Of a DNA stretch of 7,483 nucleotides, positions 1-5,702 are shown piece after piece (position 1 is the stretch's first letter; each line of letters starts with the position of its first letter). Both the position numbers and the translations under genes were made by a program. Where the stretch lies: the NCBI GenBank assembly GCA_030749275.1, contig JASMKJ010000455.1, positions 1-7,483 of the forward strand. The letters run 5' to 3'. Source of the DNA: Acidimicrobiales bacterium. Lineage in GTDB: Bacteria > Actinomycetota > Acidimicrobiia > Acidimicrobiales > Poriferisodalaceae. Below the pieces are notes generated by a model. The model was given only the letters and a program-made list of their open reading frames with translations, did not search any database and had not been told where the DNA came from.

Positions 1-1
1 T

Positions 2-511
2 CTTTTCCTGTATGTCATTAGCGCGTCGGTTTACTTGCTCGCCGGGAAGGGAGGGCCCGCATCCAGGTCGACCCCAATCAACCCTCCTTCAGGTAGCTCA
101 ACGGATGAAGGCGTCTATCACTTGGAGTTCACGACCTTCGATGGAGAGGTGACTTCGTTCTCTTCTTTTGCGGGGCTTCCCCTTATCGTCAACTTCTTTG
201 CTTCTTGGTGCGCTCCTTGCGTTAAAGAGATGCCCGATTTCGAAAAGCTCCACACAAGCTATGGTGAACAAATCACTATCCTCGGGCTCGCTGTTGAAGG
301 TAGGCGGCCTGCTCGTGAATTAGTTGAATCCACCGGAGTGACTTATTCAGTCGGGTTGGACGAAAGCGATTTGTTAATAGAACTGGGCGGGTTCGCTATG
401 CCGACTACCGTTTTTGTATCAAAAGATGGACAGATACTTGAGAGTCACAGCGGTGTACTTGACTATGACGGCCTTGTTTCACGGTTAAGCGATCTATTCG
501 ATTATGAGTGA
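2..511 (+). CDS. TlpA/ResA-type membrane-anchored thioredoxin-like protein (5' partial)
   Basis: This is an extracytoplasmic thiol-disulfide oxidoreductase of the TlpA/ResA (AhpC/TSA-redoxin) family. The open frame runs to the left edge, so the start lies outside the window. The first visible codons encode a hydrophobic run (LFLYVISASVYLLAG), the end of a signal anchor, followed by a Ser/Pro/Gly-rich linker. The thioredoxin fold carries the active site WCAPC at 206-220, and the cis-proline of GFAMPTT is at 401-403. A TTG at 35 lies inside the hydrophobic segment and is an unlikely start. Family members reduce apocytochrome c haem-site cysteines or copper-site cysteines, using electrons from CcdA. 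The stop overlaps the ccdA start by 8 bp, which strongly supports that partnership. The family is clear; whether the substrate is cytochrome c, CuA or something else cannot be read from sequence. Confidence 0.9.
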   Translation, partial: LFLYVISASVYLLAGKGGPASRSTPINPPSGSSTDEGVYHLEFTTFDGEVTSFSSFAGLPLIVNFFASWCAPCVKEMPDFEKLHTSYGEQITILGLAVEGRRPARELVESTGVTYSVGLDESDLLIELGGFAMPTTVFVSKDGQILESHSGVLDYDGLVSRLSDLFDYE

Positions 512-1361
512 CGTGAACCTGGCATTTGCCTTTACCGCTGGCATAGTTGCCACAATAAATCCATGCGGCTTCGCGATGCTGCCAGCCTACTTGTCATATT
601 TTCTTGGCATTGAGGCCAACTCGGCGGCGAGCACCGGCACGAGCGTCGCCCGCGCTTTGTGGACAGGGTCAGCAGTGTCTGGAGGCTTTTTGATTGTTTT
701 CGGCGCAGCAGGATTACTTATTTCTGCTGGCCTAAGTGCCATTAGAGAGGTCATTCCCTGGATCGCTATTTGCATCGGCATAGTCCTGATAGTTCTGGGG
801 TGCGTAGTGACCGCGGGGAGACGTTTAGATTTCGCCTTCCCTAAATTCGAAAGGGGTACTGGTGGAAAGGATTTACGAAGTTTGTTGCTCTTCGGTATTT
901 CCTACGCGGTGGCTTCAATTTCTTGCGCCTTGCCCACTTTCATCGTGGTGGTATCAACGTCAGTTACTGGTTTCACCTCAGGGGTCGTTGCTTTCATCTG
1001 TTACGCCTGCGGCATGACAATCACCTTGTTGGCTCTCACTGTAAGTTTGGCCTTGGCCCGTTCATCATTTCTTGAAAAGCTCCGGTCGTTTGTCCGTTTC
1101 GTAGACCGAGGCTCGGGATTATTGATGGTGTTGGCGGGGATCTACCTGGTTGTTTTTTGGCTCATTGACCAAACAGGAACTTCGCCAAACTGGGTTGTGA
1201 CAACCGTTGAAGGTTGGAGTTCTAGCCTGAGTAACGCCATCAGCGAAATTGGGGGCGTTCGTACAGGAATCTTGCTGAGCGTGATTGTTGCGCTGGGTTT
1301 AATTGTCTGGTTGCTCCAAACAGGTCAAACACCCGCCGGAACCGGAGAGGAGGTCCAATAG
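504..1361 (+). CDS. ccdA: CcdA-family cytochrome c biogenesis / thiol-disulfide transporter
   Basis: This is a polytopic membrane protein of the CcdA/DsbD-transmembrane family, which relays electrons from cytoplasmic thioredoxin to extracytoplasmic thioredoxin-like proteins. The two signature redox cysteines are present: C21 in INPCGFAMLP (first helix) and C141 in SISCALPTF (fourth helix). Hydrophobic segments lie at about residues 6-33, 55-78, 84-104, 128-152, 156-186, 205-221 and 253-271. At 285 aa it is longer than the compact six-helix CcdA proteins (about 230-240 aa). The surplus is a loop of about 30 residues and a seventh hydrophobic segment at the C-terminus. The ATG at 504 overlaps the end of the thioredoxin gene and has no clear Shine-Dalgarno sequence, so translational coupling is likely. 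The stop shares one base with the next start. Confidence 0.93.
   Translation: MSDVNLAFAFTAGIVATINPCGFAMLPAYLSYFLGIEANSAASTGTSVARALWTGSAVSGGFLIVFGAAGLLISAGLSAIREVIPWIAICIGIVLIVLGCVVTAGRRLDFAFPKFERGTGGKDLRSLLLFGISYAVASISCALPTFIVVVSTSVTGFTSGVVAFICYACGMTITLLALTVSLALARSSFLEKLRSFVRFVDRGSGLLMVLAGIYLVVFWLIDQTGTSPNWVVTTVEGWSSSLSNAISEIGGVRTGILLSVIVALGLIVWLLQTGQTPAGTGEEVQ
1348..1354 (+). promoter_or_regulatory. Strong Shine-Dalgarno for the PGA-hydrolase-like gene
   Basis: AGGAGGT lies inside the last codons of ccdA and is separated by six bases from the GTG at 1361. It matches the anti-Shine-Dalgarno core very well and fixes a GTG start. The next in-frame Met is 22 codons downstream, which would remove the N-terminus. 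Confidence 0.8.
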
Positions 1362-2011
1362 TGGCCTTGCATTTGGGGGACCATGCCTTGCTGCAGCAGG
1401 ATCGTCCTTTTGAAGCACTCTTATCGATGCCTGGTGTCAGTGAAGTACTGCGACTCGGCTCACGTTTTGGTTTCATGGCTTTTCATGGCGGCTGGCTGGA
1501 AGAAGTGACCGATGACGTTGCATGCGCTGCGGCTGAAAGATCAGGAGCTTCCTATTATGGAGTCCTGCAAGGCCCGAATGATCAGTGGCATATTCCTTCC
1601 CATTTAGTAGACCCCAACGAGTCGGAAAACCTGAGGCGTTTTGTCGAACATGTCGATGTCGTCGTAGCGATTCATGGATTCGGTAGACCAGATTTACTCA
1701 GATCAGTTTTGTTGGGGGGGCAAAATCGTAAGTTGGCTGAATTCGTGGCCTGTCGTTTAATTCCATATTTACCCCATTATGAAATCGTCCATGAAATTTC
1801 TTCTGTGCCGCTCGCGTTACGAGGTCAACACCCAAAAAACCCGGTGAACCTACCCCGAGGTGGAGGTGTGCAAGTAGAGTTGCCCCCGAGGATCCGGGGA
1901 AAGAGTCCTATCTGGACCGGTTTTAAAGGACCTGGGCGGGTGCCGCACCACGAAGCGTTAATTAACGGCTTAGCAGCCGCTGCACTTGACTGGTCCAAGC
2001 GGACCAAATGA
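1361..2011 (+). CDS. Poly-gamma-glutamate hydrolase family protein (zinc peptidase-like)
   Basis: This 216-aa protein matches, from memory of the family pattern, the phage/Bacillus poly-gamma-glutamate hydrolase family (PghP/YjqB type, DUF867), whose structures resemble M14 zinc carboxypeptidases. The blocks appear in the usual order: FHGGWLEEVTDDVA (residues 41-54), ASYYGVLQG (63-71), QWHIPSH (75-81), VVVAIHGF (100-107), LGG...LAEFV (118-129), and NPVNLPRGGGVQVELPPRIR (160-179). H42, E47, H77 or H81, H105 and E173 are candidate metal-binding or catalytic residues; their assignment is inference. There is no signal peptide or membrane helix, so the protein is probably cytoplasmic. The GTG start is supported by a near-perfect ribosome binding site and shares one base with the ccdA stop. 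The real substrate is unknown: it could be a gamma-glutamyl or other amide polymer, or a peptide. The family link is fairly sure; the role beside ccdA is not. Confidence 0.8.
   Translation: MALHLGDHALLQQDRPFEALLSMPGVSEVLRLGSRFGFMAFHGGWLEEVTDDVACAAAERSGASYYGVLQGPNDQWHIPSHLVDPNESENLRRFVEHVDVVVAIHGFGRPDLLRSVLLGGQNRKLAEFVACRLIPYLPHYEIVHEISSVPLALRGQHPKNPVNLPRGGGVQVELPPRIRGKSPIWTGFKGPGRVPHHEALINGLAAAALDWSKRTK
1991..2006. terminator. Perfect inverted repeat at a convergent gene junction
   Basis: TGGTCC-AAGC-GGACCA can form a perfect 6-bp stem with a 4-base loop. It sits in the last codons of the PGA-hydrolase-like gene and 15-30 bases beyond the pdxH stop on the other strand. Being symmetric, it could protect or define the 3' ends of both converging transcripts. 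There is no T-run on either strand, so it is not a canonical intrinsic terminator. Confidence 0.3.
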
Positions 2012-2020
2012 ATCGAAGTC

Positions 2021-2671
2021 TCAGGGAGCGAGTCGGTTCATCGTCCAGCCACCGTTGTCTCGTTGATATCGAAGTCTGTCGTGTAGCCGGTTGGGGCGCC
2101 CCTGCCAGAACTCAATAGAGACCGGAGTAAAGGCATAACCCCCCCAGTTCGATGGGCGGTTAGGTGATTGATCAACTAGTCCCGCGTCGAGTCGTGACCA
2201 TGCTTCTTCTAACTCACTTCGACTGTCTATCGGTCGACTTTGTTGGGATATAACGGCAGAAATTTGCGATCCGCGTGTTCGTGAAGAGAAGTACTGGTCG
2301 CTATTAGCCTCGTCAACCTTTTCGATTTCTCCGGTAAGCCGTATCTGTCGCTCTAACTCGAGCCACCCCATCAGAACTGCCGCGTTTTTGTTCTGATCTA
2401 GGTCAATAGCTTTGTCGCTTTCGTAGTTGGTGTAAAAGACAAGGGCCTCCCCCAGCCGACCTCGTAAAAGGACATTCCGCAAGGAAGGTTCCATGCTGGT
2501 ATTGACCGTTGCTACTGTCATGGCGTTCGCATTGTGGAAATCCAGTTCTTCCGCGTAAGCGATCCACGAATCGAACAGATCCATAGGATTTGACGGAGCG
2601 GCAGATTCCATCAACCCTTCGTTCATTAAGTTCTCTCGGATTCGTTTTAGAGGGTCCGCTTGGTGCATCAC
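2021..2671 (-). CDS. pdxH: Pyridoxamine/pyridoxine 5'-phosphate oxidase
   Basis: This FMN enzyme oxidises pyridoxamine or pyridoxine 5'-phosphate to pyridoxal 5'-phosphate with O2, in vitamin B6 synthesis and salvage in the cytoplasm. At 216 aa it has the usual length and all family blocks: NAMTVATV (48-55), RNVLLRG (65-71), FYTNYESDKA (79-88), LERQIRLTGEIEKV (106-119), YFSSRTRGSQISA (127-139), NWGGYAFTP (175-183), EFWQGRPNRLHDR (187-199), and the typical ending RLAP. R195 and H197 correspond to the substrate-site Arg/His of the E. coli enzyme. The E. coli PLP-contacting Lys72 appears as R70 here, a conservative change. The start is either GTG at 2671 (GGAG eight bases upstream) or the adjacent ATG at 2668; the difference is one residue. 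It is transcribed away from the crcB pair and converges on the PGA-hydrolase-like gene. Confidence 0.95.
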   Translation of the reverse strand: MMHQADPLKRIRENLMNEGLMESAAPSNPMDLFDSWIAYAEELDFHNANAMTVATVNTSMEPSLRNVLLRGRLGEALVFYTNYESDKAIDLDQNKNAAVLMGWLELERQIRLTGEIEKVDEANSDQYFSSRTRGSQISAVISQQSRPIDSRSELEEAWSRLDAGLVDQSPNRPSNWGGYAFTPVSIEFWQGRPNRLHDRLRYQRDNGGWTMNRLAP

Positions 2672-2706
2672 CGTTTGAGCTCCGCTTGTCTACTAGGCAC
2701 TATGCC
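2672..2706. promoter_or_regulatory. 35-bp divergent spacer between pdxH and crcB
   Basis: These 35 bases are the only non-coding DNA between two divergent starts. The spacer contains the pdxH ribosome binding site (GGAG on the minus strand, 2680-2683) and only a weak AGG (2695-2697) before crcB. No convincing -35/-10 pair fits in it, so promoters probably overlap the ends of the neighbouring genes. It is too short to hold a fluoride riboswitch. Confidence 0.35.
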
Positions 2707-3054
2707 ATGGCAACACGGTCTATAGCTGCCGTATTAACTGCTGCAGTTGTTGGCGCGGGCAGCCGCTGGGCTCTTGGTCTGCTGGCAGGTGGGTCATGTG
2801 GCTTGTTGGTGGCAAATGTTTTCGGGTGCATCTTGGTTGGTTGGGCGTCAAGCTCACAACAACACAAGTGGGATCAAGCGTGGTTGACAGTTGGTTTGTG
2901 CGGGTCCCTGACAAGCTTCGCGGCCGTAGCTGTTTCTCTGGCGGTCGCGCTTGAAGATCAACGGTGGGCCAATGCGGGGCTTTGGGGAATCGCAACCCTC
3001 GTTTGTTGCGTTGTTGGCTTTGATCTTGGACGTTCTTTAGGTGATAGAAAATGA
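2707..3054 (+). CDS. crcB: CrcB/Fluc fluoride channel subunit, first of a pair
   Basis: This is a small four-helix membrane protein (115 aa) of the CrcB/Fluc family, passive F- channels that keep cytoplasmic fluoride low. Recognisable landmarks are VVGAGSRWALG near residues 14-24 (first helix, conserved Arg), ANVFG with the conserved helix-2 Asn at N37, and the helix-3 break GLCGSLTSF at 63-71. The family motif GGxTTFSTF is degenerate: TSFAAV replaces TTFSTF, keeping the first Phe (F71) but losing the second (V74). The start at ATG 2707 gives the normal family length. The frame is open back to 2590, but that extension overlaps pdxH and has no homologous features. The gene overlaps the next crcB by ATGA, as expected for heterodimeric pairs in Gram-positive bacteria. 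Confidence 0.85.
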   Translation: MATRSIAAVLTAAVVGAGSRWALGLLAGGSCGLLVANVFGCILVGWASSSQQHKWDQAWLTVGLCGSLTSFAAVAVSLAVALEDQRWANAGLWGIATLVCCVVGFDLGRSLGDRK

Positions 3055-3374
3055 TTGTTTTTTTGTTTGTTATCGCCGCAGCATTCGGAGCCGCTATTCG
3101 ATGGAAAGCCAGCGTTCGTTGGGGAAAGCTCGGCACTTGGAGTTTGAATATCGCTGGTGCTTTGGCATTAGGGCTCTTGGTTGGCTTGGGTAATTCAGTC
3201 ACCACAGTTCTCGGTACTGCTGGTGTCGGGGCAATGACAACGGTATCGGGGCTAGCGAGGGAGCTTTCTGTCCTCGGCTCAAATTCTCGTTTACATGCAC
3301 TTCTATATCTCGTCGCGACCCTGATATCCGGTGTTGCGGCAGCCTGGGTTGGTGTTCATTGGGGGTTCAGTTAG
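3051..3374 (+). CDS. crcB: CrcB/Fluc fluoride channel subunit, second of a pair
   Basis: This second CrcB/Fluc homologue has 107 aa and four hydrophobic segments. It has FGAAIRW (12-18, conserved Arg), GTWSLNIAGAL (28-38) with helix-2 Asn N33, and GVGAMTTVSGLARE (58-71) at the helix-3 break. The TT pair and the following Glu (E71) are kept, but both Phe positions of TTFSTF are replaced (V65, L68). The ATG at 3051 overlaps the TGA of the first copy by four bases, so the two chains are probably made together and assemble as a heterodimer. The codons just after the start contain a T7 run (3058-3064). The 3' end runs 8 bp into the serS gene on the opposite strand. Confidence 0.83.
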   Translation: MIVFLFVIAAAFGAAIRWKASVRWGKLGTWSLNIAGALALGLLVGLGNSVTTVLGTAGVGAMTTVSGLARELSVLGSNSRLHALLYLVATLISGVAAAWVGVHWGFS

Positions 3375-4623
3375 AGATACCGGGTACGGAATCGAAACCC
3401 GTGTAGCTGCGGAGAGCTTCGGGAATGGCGATGGAACCATCGCTTTGTTGCCCATTTTCCATTAGGAAGACGAGGGTCCTCGAAATTGCGCATGCTGTGC
3501 CATTAAGAGTGTGAAGCAGCCCAGTTCCGTTTTCGTCTTTGTACCGACTGCCCATGCGACGGGCGGAATAGTCGGTGTAGTTCGAACAGGAGGTCACTTC
3601 GCGATAAGCGCCTTCGGACGGCAGCCATACCTCCAGATCATATTTTTTTGCTGCTGCTGAACCAAGGTCGCCTGACGCAACATTGATCACTCGATACGGC
3701 AATTCCAATGAGGAAACAATTTCTTCTTGTATGGACCGAAGCGTTTCCAGTTCGTCCCAACTGGTATTCGGATCACAGAAGGAGAACATTTCTACCTTGT
3801 CGAATTGATGGACACGAAAAATGCCCCTGGTGTCTTTGCCGTACGTTCCAGCTTCACGTCGAAAACATGACGAGAACCCGGCGTATCGGACAGGTAAAGA
3901 GTCCCGGTCGAGGCGCTCATCTCTATGCAAGCCTGCGAGAGCTACTTCCGAGGTGCCGATAAGAAACAAGTCGTCACCGGCGATTTCGTAAACTTGATGT
4001 CTGTCTGTCGGGAAAAACCCGGCATCGATCATCATCTCTTCTCGGACTAGCACGGGAGGAACCACCGGCACAAAGCTGTGTTTTTCAAGGATGTCAAATG
4101 CGAATTGGACCAGCGCGAATTCAAGGCGAACCGCTGGACCCATCAAGTACGCGAATCTGCTACCGCTGTTCTTTACAGCTCGTTCGCTATCGACAAGACC
4201 TAGAAGTTCACCCAGCTCCGCGTGGTCGTGAGGTGGTGCGGGAGTACGTTCACCGATTTCCTTTTCGGTCTCGAAAGCGTTTTCATCACCTACAGGGACT
4301 GTCTCGTCTGCCGGATTGGGGATTTGAAGAGCCAATTCTTCGAGCTCTTGGGTCAGGGAGTCTTCGAGGGCTTCAAGAGCTTCAAGTTCTGTTTTCAGCC
4401 TGCTCGCTTCAGCGATTTTCGATTCGCGTTCATTTGGTTCGGCTCGACCTATCTCCTTCGAAGCAGAATTTTGCGCGGCGCGGGCCTGTTCCGCGTTGTG
4501 CATTGCTGATCGTCGGCGTTCATCTACATCAAGGACCGCATCAATCGCAGCCCCTTCTATCCCCTTTTTTTCGACTCCAGCTCTGTAGGCGGAGTCATCT
4601 CGTAAACGTCGAAGATCGATCAC
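3367..4623 (-). CDS. serS: Seryl-tRNA synthetase
   Basis: This class II aminoacyl-tRNA synthetase charges tRNA-Ser and tRNA-Sec with serine in the cytoplasm. The chosen GTG at 4623 gives 418 aa beginning VIDLRRLRDD, the family's standard N-terminus. An open frame back to a TTG at 4665 adds 14 residues that do not fit. Residues of about 13-101 form the Glu/Arg/Ala-rich helical arm that binds the long variable arm of tRNA-Ser. The catalytic core follows: the motif 1 region VPPVLVREEM, the serine-site TSEVALAGLH (about 224-233), motif 2 FRREAGTYGKDTRGIFR (254-270), then SCSNYTDYSARR and motif 3 HTLNGTACAISR (371-382), ending in ENGQQSDGSIAIPEALRSY. It lies 67 bp downstream of the oxidase genes on the same strand and could be read through from them or have its own promoter. 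Its stop overlaps the convergent crcB. Confidence 0.96.
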   Translation of the reverse strand: MIDLRRLRDDSAYRAGVEKKGIEGAAIDAVLDVDERRRSAMHNAEQARAAQNSASKEIGRAEPNERESKIAEASRLKTELEALEALEDSLTQELEELALQIPNPADETVPVGDENAFETEKEIGERTPAPPHDHAELGELLGLVDSERAVKNSGSRFAYLMGPAVRLEFALVQFAFDILEKHSFVPVVPPVLVREEMMIDAGFFPTDRHQVYEIAGDDLFLIGTSEVALAGLHRDERLDRDSLPVRYAGFSSCFRREAGTYGKDTRGIFRVHQFDKVEMFSFCDPNTSWDELETLRSIQEEIVSSLELPYRVINVASGDLGSAAAKKYDLEVWLPSEGAYREVTSCSNYTDYSARRMGSRYKDENGTGLLHTLNGTACAISRTLVFLMENGQQSDGSIAIPEALRSYTGFDSVPGISN

Positions 4624-4690
4624 ACCTGTTGAAGGTAGCGGGTGCGGCGCTCTACATAAATCCAATATTGACGTGAGTTGCTTTCACTGA
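4624..4690 (-). promoter_or_regulatory. Spacer upstream of serS with a possible leaderless -10 box
   Basis: This 67-bp gap between the subunit IV stop and the serS start is the largest in the window. On the minus strand TACCTT (4637-4632) fits the actinobacterial TAnnnT -10 pattern and ends eight bases before the GTG. No good ribosome binding site precedes that GTG, so leaderless transcription is possible. No clear -35 box and no terminator hairpin after the oxidase genes are visible. Confidence 0.25.
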
Positions 4691-5044
4691 TCAACAAAAT
4701 GAACTGGCGTCGCATCCTGATGGGTCCTGCCAGAAGACCATAGAGGTTCCCATGGCGGCGAAAACAGCCATCGCAAGGATCAAGCCGGTTACGAACAAGT
4801 AACTGAACACCTTGCTGTCGAATTTCAGATGCATGAAATATGAGACGACGATTTGAAACTTGACAACCATAAGAATCAACAACGATGGGACTTCAAGAAT
4901 GCCAAAGTCCCAGAAGTAGGTCGCTACTTCGACGGCTGTCAGTACTCCGAGAATGATTGCAACCTTGATGTAGCCAACATCGCTCAGCCCATGGTCATGA
5001 TGTTCTTCGTGGGTGTCTTCTTCTGAAGCAGCAATGGTTTCCAT
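4691..5044 (-). CDS. Cytochrome c oxidase subunit IV, prokaryotic (COX4_pro type)
   Basis: This small membrane subunit (117 aa) belongs to the A-type haem-copper oxidase. It has three hydrophobic segments, at about residues 25-46, 50-71 and 79-104. The diagnostic stretch is VVKFQIVVSYFMHLKFD (60-76), the KF...V..FMHLKFD signature of prokaryotic subunit IV, preceded by LGVLTAVEVATYF. The N-terminus is acidic and His-rich (EEDTHEEHHDHG, 8-19), and the C-terminus carries two Cys. In family members this subunit is thought to stabilise the catalytic core and takes no part in electron transfer. It follows ctaE by 13 bp; its AGGAG overlaps the ctaE stop codon, ten bases from the ATG. Confidence 0.9.
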   Translation of the reverse strand: METIAASEEDTHEEHHDHGLSDVGYIKVAIILGVLTAVEVATYFWDFGILEVPSLLILMVVKFQIVVSYFMHLKFDSKVFSYLFVTGLILAMAVFAAMGTSMVFWQDPSGCDASSFC

Positions 5045-5054
5045 ATGACTAGTG

Positions 5055-5059
5055 CTCCT
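5055..5059 (-). promoter_or_regulatory. Shine-Dalgarno for subunit IV, overlapping the ctaE stop
   Basis: On the minus strand the ctaE stop TAG runs directly into AGGAG, ten bases before the subunit IV ATG. Ribosomes ending on ctaE would therefore sit on the next gene's binding site, which suggests coupled synthesis. Confidence 0.55.
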
Positions 5060-5702
5060 ATGGGATTAGGTAGACGACCGCGAAGATAACGATCCATACG
5101 ATGTCAACAAAGTGCCAGTAGAGGCCAATTATCTCAATAGTTTCTGCCCGCTCGGGGCCTAAATGACCTCCTGAGACAAGTACCCACATGGTTACAAGCA
5201 TCACGATGCCTAGAGATACGTGAACACCGTGAAAGCCAGTCAGGGTGAAAAATGCCGAGGATGAAATGTTAGTGGTGAAGCCGAGGCCTTCTCGATAGAA
5301 GCCGGTGAATTCATATACCTGGCCGGCAATGAAGATTGACCCGAGCGCTGCCGTGGTTAGAAGCCATAGTTTGCAGCGTTCCATTTCGGCACGTTGAATC
5401 GATGTGACCGCGAGGACCATGGTGAGAGAACTCATAAGCAGAACGAATGAGCTAACGGATGTAAACGGAATGTCGAAAAGGTCCGCTGCGGTCGGCCCAC
5501 GGGTGGCGGGACCAACTCGATTGCGAAGAAGTAGATAGGTCGATACCAAGGAACCGAAAAGCAGACAATCTGAGCCCAAGAATGCCCACATTGTGATTTT
5601 TTCGTTGGTCAAGCCTGTGTTGGTTGGCAGATGGTGATGGTCATCCCAGTCTGTTGGGCCATATGCAAGCTGGCTAGTCGAAGATTCTGCGACGTCAGTC
5701 AA
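5058..5702 (-). CDS. ctaE: Cytochrome c oxidase subunit III
   Basis: This is the integral membrane subunit III of the aa3-type oxidase, which stabilises subunit I and supports proton uptake. The 214-aa length with five hydrophobic segments (about 37-58, 82-101, 112-130, 150-176, 193-213) is the short bacterial form. Landmarks are KITMWAFLGSDCLLFGSL (35-52), GQVYEFTGF (127-135), FFTLTGFHGVHVSLG (151-165) and the ending YWHFVDIVWIVIFAVVYL (195-212). The first-helix acidic residue, Glu in many relatives, is Asp here (D45). The start is a TTG at 5702 that overlaps the ctaD stop by 8 bp. It is supported by AGGAGG six bases upstream; the next in-frame Met would delete the first helix boundary. The N-terminus holds a DWDDHHHLP cluster (18-26). 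Confidence 0.95.
   Translation of the reverse strand: MTDVAESSTSQLAYGPTDWDDHHHLPTNTGLTNEKITMWAFLGSDCLLFGSLVSTYLLLRNRVGPATRGPTAADLFDIPFTSVSSFVLLMSSLTMVLAVTSIQRAEMERCKLWLLTTAALGSIFIAGQVYEFTGFYREGLGFTTNISSSAFFTLTGFHGVHVSLGIVMLVTMWVLVSGGHLGPERAETIEIIGLYWHFVDIVWIVIFAVVYLIP

Noticed and set aside
1714..1720. G7 homopolymer in the PGA-hydrolase-like gene as a phase-variation switch
   Set aside because: It encodes the conserved LGG block in frame, and seven bases alone are weak evidence for slippage. It is at most a place to check for sequencing error.
2590..2706. N-terminal extension of the first crcB back to 2590
   Set aside because: It would overlap pdxH, adds 39 residues with no transmembrane or family features, and the ATG at 2707 gives the normal CrcB length.
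2600..2706. Fluoride riboswitch upstream of crcB
   Set aside because: I looked for the conserved GGCGATGG-type core on the plus strand and did not find it. The spacer is only 35 bp and the region before it is pdxH coding sequence.
3058..3064. T7 run at the start of the second crcB as a terminator or slippage site
   Set aside because: No GC-rich stem precedes it, and the run simply encodes hydrophobic codons (Val-Phe-Leu-Phe) of the first helix.
4624..4665. TTG start for serS at 4665
   Set aside because: The added 14 residues (MDLCRAPHPLPSTG) are not found in the family, whose proteins begin at the (M/V)IDLRRLR segment.
4098..4676. Long plus-strand open frame (192 codons) antisense to serS
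   Set aside because: The composition is Arg/Ser/Leu-rich with no recognisable domain, and it lies entirely opposite a clear serS. It is a shadow frame.
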